Assembly (NCBI GenBank): GCA_013368445.1 | Contig: JAACJO010000007.1 | Location: 1,612,001-1,676,000, forward strand | Direction of reading: 5' to 3' | DNA from: Leucocoprinus leucothites | Lineage: Eukaryota > Basidiomycota > Agaricomycetes > Agaricales > Agaricaceae | DNA: 64,000 bases | Part shown: in pieces, positions 60,144-64,000 of the stretch | Numbering within the stretch: the stretch's first letter is position 1 | How the letters are laid out: each line of letters begins with the position of its first letter | The notes under the pieces: generated by a model | Databases searched by the model: none | What the model saw: only the letters and a program-made list of their open reading frames with translations | What the model was told of the DNA's origin: nothing | Position numbers and translations under genes: made by a program

Positions 60144-60359
60144 ATTACACAAGGACGGAAGAAGAGTTAAGGAGCGGAAACAACGGCTCACATGCCATAT
60201 GTAAGTACAAAAGTCAGGTGAAGTTCTTGATGACCATCTCAGACTTGATCGAATGCACCTAAACTAGGGTTAGGTCTAATTTTCCTTTCTTCTGCTTCTT
60301 TCACCGCCATTTGAGGCTTGTTCTCTTCCGAATTATGATTTTCTGAGCTAGAGAGAACA

Positions 60360-63300
60360 ATGGCCGAAATCCTATCCTCTCAGGAGCTTATTCGAGCCTT
60401 AAAGGCGCCTTCAGACCCTCCCGTGGACCGAGGACCCACCAAAATTCACATAGCTCGCCGGGCTTGGGACAACAACGCATTCCTTTTCCCGAGTAAAGCT
60501 CAAGTCATCGCTGACTGGCTTCTATCCGTCCTTCTAAAGGACAAATCCCAGTCGACGTGCGTATCAAAGAATGAGGGACTCTTCTTCAAACTCGCAACTC
60601 ATTGGTTTTCTCAGATCTACCAGTTCCATCTTCAACTTGACTTATTGGAAGCTACTTGCAGACGTGCTTTCAGACGACCCGGCAGTCGCACGAAACCGCA
60701 AAACATGGCTTCCTTCCCTTCTCCATCGTGTACCCCTCCAGCCAATATTGTCTGCTTTTCTGACGAAATTCGGAGAAGCAGGGTCCCCAGTGGACTTGTC
60801 TGCCGCGGTCTCCGAATGTATTCACTCAATGTGGCGTCTTTCATCGCGAAAAATACTGATTGAGAATTTGGCGGATTTGTTTAATCTGGTATTGCAAATC
60901 ACGGATGAAAAAAACTTGACGCCCGGGGTCGTCAGTATTGGCATTCTTGTCACCTCATCGTATCGTGCCTCGCTCGGCAACGTAATGAATAAGAAGAAAG
61001 TTCGTATGCCCATAATCCTTACACGCAAACTAATAGGTTTCCATTAACTCCACCGTCTACCCAGTTCTATCACCTCTTCCTTCAATCATCCCTCCCCCGC
61101 TGGCTCCGCGTTCTTTCTACTGCATCCTCACCAGATCTCTCCTCTGAAAACGACGAGGGGGACACAGAATCTCGTTTCTACCGAACCATATACGGATCAG
61201 GCATAGACTCGCTCTTCAACCTCGAACTCCTCCGCCAACTGAGTGAAAATCCTCCGACAACAGATCAATCCACTACTCTCTTCGATCACCTCCGTAAAGC
61301 CCGTTTCTCACCTTCGGAATCTCATGCTGTGTTGTCGATCCTTCCAAGGATATTTTTGTCGTATGTACAAGCGATTAAACGCCACCGTGGTGCTGTTTTT
61401 AGTCAGAGTTCGAAGATTGGTGGTGTTGCGTTGAATGAGGAAGTGAATGCTGCAGCGATGAGGTTCTTTTCGAATTGTGAAGTGGTGGTGATTAGTGGTG
61501 GACAGGTTGGAGGTGTTAAGGAGGAGGAGGTTTGGGAGGCGAGGTTGAGACTGTTGGAGGGTGTCTTTGATGAAAAGCTGTTTAGCATTCAGCAAGAGGA
61601 TGCTAGTATGATATTGGGTGCTATTGTTGAGAGTGCGATTGGTGTCCTTGAGCACTCATGGCAAGGTCAGTTAAACCGACAATTTTACTGTGAACACAAT
61701 TCACCTACTTTGTCAGATGAATACAAGGATGTAATCTCCCCTGTTGTCAAATGCTTGAACAAAATTGGACAAATTGACTGTGACCTCCTCCTGCCTTCAC
61801 TCCCTCGTATCTTCCCATCTCTCCTTCCTGTACGTCTTTCCTTTCTACTAAGCCCCTACGTCATTCATTTTACCCCCATTAGATACTACCACAAGACCCG
61901 ACACCAGCATCTTTCCTCGATCTCATCCTCGATTATCACACCAAAACCCGTACTCTCAACGACCACATTCACAACCTCTTAGTTTCCTTCGCGCCAACCT
62001 CATTTCCCTCCCAAAGTACTACCAACATACGCGAAGTATACGAAAGCTGTTTCTCTGGTCACGTTTTAAGCAATCGGCATTTGGAAAAGCTAGGGCATGT
62101 GATCCAGACATTTCTGACCCCAGGGCAAGTCCTTAAGTGTGTCGAGAGTATTCTCGACACGCTGAAAAGCAGCTGGCAAGACTTTGTTGATGCAGCCGAG
62201 GGGAAAAGTGATGACGAGGAAAGCCCGAAGACAAAAAAGGACAGAGAGGACCTGATGGTCGTTGGCTCGAGTTCCGCACCTCAAAATCGAAATGCAGAAG
62301 TCTTGGCCGTGACATTTTCTTTGCAGGCTTATCTGATTCTTCTCGTCCTTTCAAATTTACCAATGAAAAACCTGGATGAGGAATCGGTTACGAGCGTGCG
62401 GGACTTGGTCTATGAATTCAGGAAGCAAATTCTTCGCAAGGGGCTAGAAAAACTACTTAAGGTGAAGCAGCTATTACCTGGGAGCGAGAAAAAGAGGAGG
62501 CGAGATTCTTTGGTTGTCAAAGATGGATGGGGGATGCAGGTCGTCGCTACTGCGTACTTGAGGTTCGACTATGCCCTGAATGTCGCGAAAGGGTTGAGTC
62601 TTGCGCAAGAGGACATGGATCGCGTTGTTGAGCAGGCGAAAAAGATTATCGTTGAGGAGGGTGGAAAGGGTAACTTGACAGTGGAATTGGAACTGGAAAT
62701 TGTGAGTAGTCATAGTGATAACTTTAGATTTACACTCTATTCATCCCCCTCATGGCAGTTCCGTGCATTGTTATACCACATCTCACTAGATGATATCCAA
62801 GACGACAAAGCGCAACAAGTCTTTCACATTGTAATTTCTTACCTCGAAGGCACATTCAGGCCTTCGGATTGCACTTGGTCTGGTCTCCCGTGTCAATTAA
62901 AAACTCCCGAAGCCGGTGCACTGGCTGTGCTTCAGCTGATTCTAGAACGATGGCTCCCTCTCCTAGAGTGAGTTCCTATTCACTCTTGCCACTGTTTGCT
63001 CATACATGAAGGATAGCCGACTAGCGTCTCCTTCTCAGCTGACCAGTATCGTTCGACTCATCTTGAGCGTTAATCTTGAGTCTGTGCCGAGTCCGATGGA
63101 CGCAGGATTACGTCCGGAGTATCTCCTGCTTCGTCTTCTCCATTCTGCCGAGTTTTGGGAAATGCAGAATTTAAGATGTGAGGACCGCTAGTTTCTCTGT
63201 TCCGGGATATAAATTGGCTGACTGTTTGATTGTAGCCTCTATGCTTTCTCAGCTCACCCAGCTCACCAGTAGCTCGGGTACTCAAGTTCAAGAAAACGAG

Positions 63301-64000
63301 TTGACTGCTTATCGCCTACTTCTCTACGTACCAGCAGAATACTTCACAAAAATTGCTCGAACACATTTCGTCAGAAGAGCTTATGAGCTGGATATGCAAC
63401 TCGTGAAAGACTGCAAAGAGAGGGGAAGTACGAAAACGAAGCAGACCCTCGAACCGCTGGATGTTACGTTGCGAAGTCTGATTGCTCTCAGAGTGTTCTT
63501 GTGGAGGGTGATTAAGCTTGTGGGTTTCGAGCGTGTTTCGGTGAGCATTCATTCTGTGCATATGTCTTGTGACTGACTTATATTTTCCCCCGTCGACAGG
63601 AAGTTGACTTGGGTGATTTCATTGTTCATCTCATGTCATTTGATTGCGAAGAGGAAGGCCTAGAACATGATGCGTTCACTGAATCTACCCTTGATTTGAC
63701 CGGGATATGCTTCGGGTGTGTATACGCTTGTGAATTTTTTTTTAAAAAAAATAACAAAAATGCCCTAGTGAACTCCTGAGAAGTGCTAACTCGCACTCAG
63801 ATTCCTTGCTCAGAGTCTTTTCTTCCTTCGAGCAGTACCCCGTTTTCGTTCACGAGAGCGAAGGTTCAAAACGGAGCCTTCAGTCTCGAATCGTTGCTAC
63901 TCTGATAACTGACGTCATCAAGCTCAAGGATACTGCAAGGTGCTCTTAGTATTACAATCCTAGTATTTGTGACACTGACAATTTATCTCAAGTTTACCCT
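60360..64000 (+). CDS. URB2: Urb2/Npa2-like nucleolar ribosome biogenesis protein (partial)
   Basis: Large nucleolar protein for 60S subunit precursor maturation, Urb2/Npa2 family; the 3' part lies beyond the window. ATG at 60360 gives MAEILSSQELIRALKAPSDP, DRGPTKIHIARRAWDNNAFL and FPSKAQVIADWLLSVLLKDK. Long helical segments follow (YWKLLADVLSDDPAVARNRK, LPSLLHRVPLQPILSAFLTK, ILIENLADLFNLVLQITDEK, EVYESCFSGHVLSNRHLEKL, VLAVTFSLQAYLILLVLSNL, KLLKVKQLLPGSEKKRRRDS), with no catalytic motif. The all-helical repetitive build and the N-terminal W-D-NNAFLFP-K--VI-DWL pattern are as in fungal Urb2. At least nine short introns. The AT-rich stretch 63735-63760 is in an intron. Confidence 0.72.

Noticed and set aside
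61308..61655. Minus-strand 115-codon frame within the Urb2-like gene
   Set aside because: It is the antisense of a Gly/Val/Glu-rich coding stretch; no features of a separate gene.
62081..62971. Separate gene starting at an in-frame ATG within the Urb2-like region
   Set aside because: The preceding exon runs into it in frame (…EVYESCFSGHVLSNRHLEKL) and no promoter or stop separates them, so it is an internal exon.
1..64000. Transposable elements, CRISPR arrays, long terminal repeats
   Set aside because: No reverse transcriptase, transposase, integrase motif, long direct or inverted repeat, or spaced repeat array was seen in reading either strand.

Overview
This is nuclear DNA of a filamentous fungus, almost certainly a mushroom-forming basidiomycete (Agaricomycetes). 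Nearly every gene is split by short introns of about 43-75 nt with GT..AG ends, gene density is about one per 2 kb, genes lie on both strands, and the conserved proteins are clearly fungal/eukaryotic. No tRNA, rRNA, transposon or CRISPR was found. Exon boundaries were read by eye; gene ends are firmer than internal splice sites and some starts.

Layout. 0-8 kb (all minus): end-truncated UPF0014 membrane protein, CBS/PB1 protein, and a first MFS transporter. 10-21 kb: TMEM33/Pom33, the DEAD-box helicase Has1, peptidyl-tRNA hydrolase 2, a small secreted Gly/Ser-rich protein, an Mpv17 family protein, the rRNA-processing WD protein Utp4 and mitochondrial Tim10. 21-24 kb: a second MFS transporter of the same type. 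25-41 kb: a small zinc-binding protein, L-threonine aldolase, a Mph1/FANCM helicase, a G-patch/C2H2 protein, a BET double-bromodomain protein and a WDR70 homologue. 41-52 kb: a basidiomycete-type hypothetical protein, frataxin, a mitochondrial single-domain rhodanese, a Ctr copper transporter, two tandem X325/Bim1-like His-brace copper proteins, two related small hypothetical genes in tandem, and a two-domain mercaptopyruvate sulfurtransferase. 52-64 kb: V-ATPase subunit C, a multi-KH RNA-binding protein, an RBR E3 ligase with an RWD domain and the 5' part of a Urb2/Npa2-like ribosome biogenesis gene that leaves the window.

The most interesting part is 44.8-48.3 kb. A Ctr-type copper importer is followed on the same strand by two secreted, probably GPI-anchored proteins whose mature N-terminus begins with His. 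They match the X325/Bim1 family, which in Cryptococcus works together with Ctr1 in copper uptake. A TTTGCTCA element, the Mac1/Cuf1-type copper-starvation motif, lies about 0.29 kb upstream of the transporter. The set looks like a physically linked copper-acquisition module, next to mitochondrial iron/sulfur genes (frataxin, rhodanese).

Many housekeeping genes are in divergent pairs with only about 175-265 bp between start codons (Utp4/Tim10, zinc protein/threonine aldolase, FANCM/G-patch, WDR70/hypothetical, MST/V-ATPase C, RBR/Urb2), so they probably share promoters.
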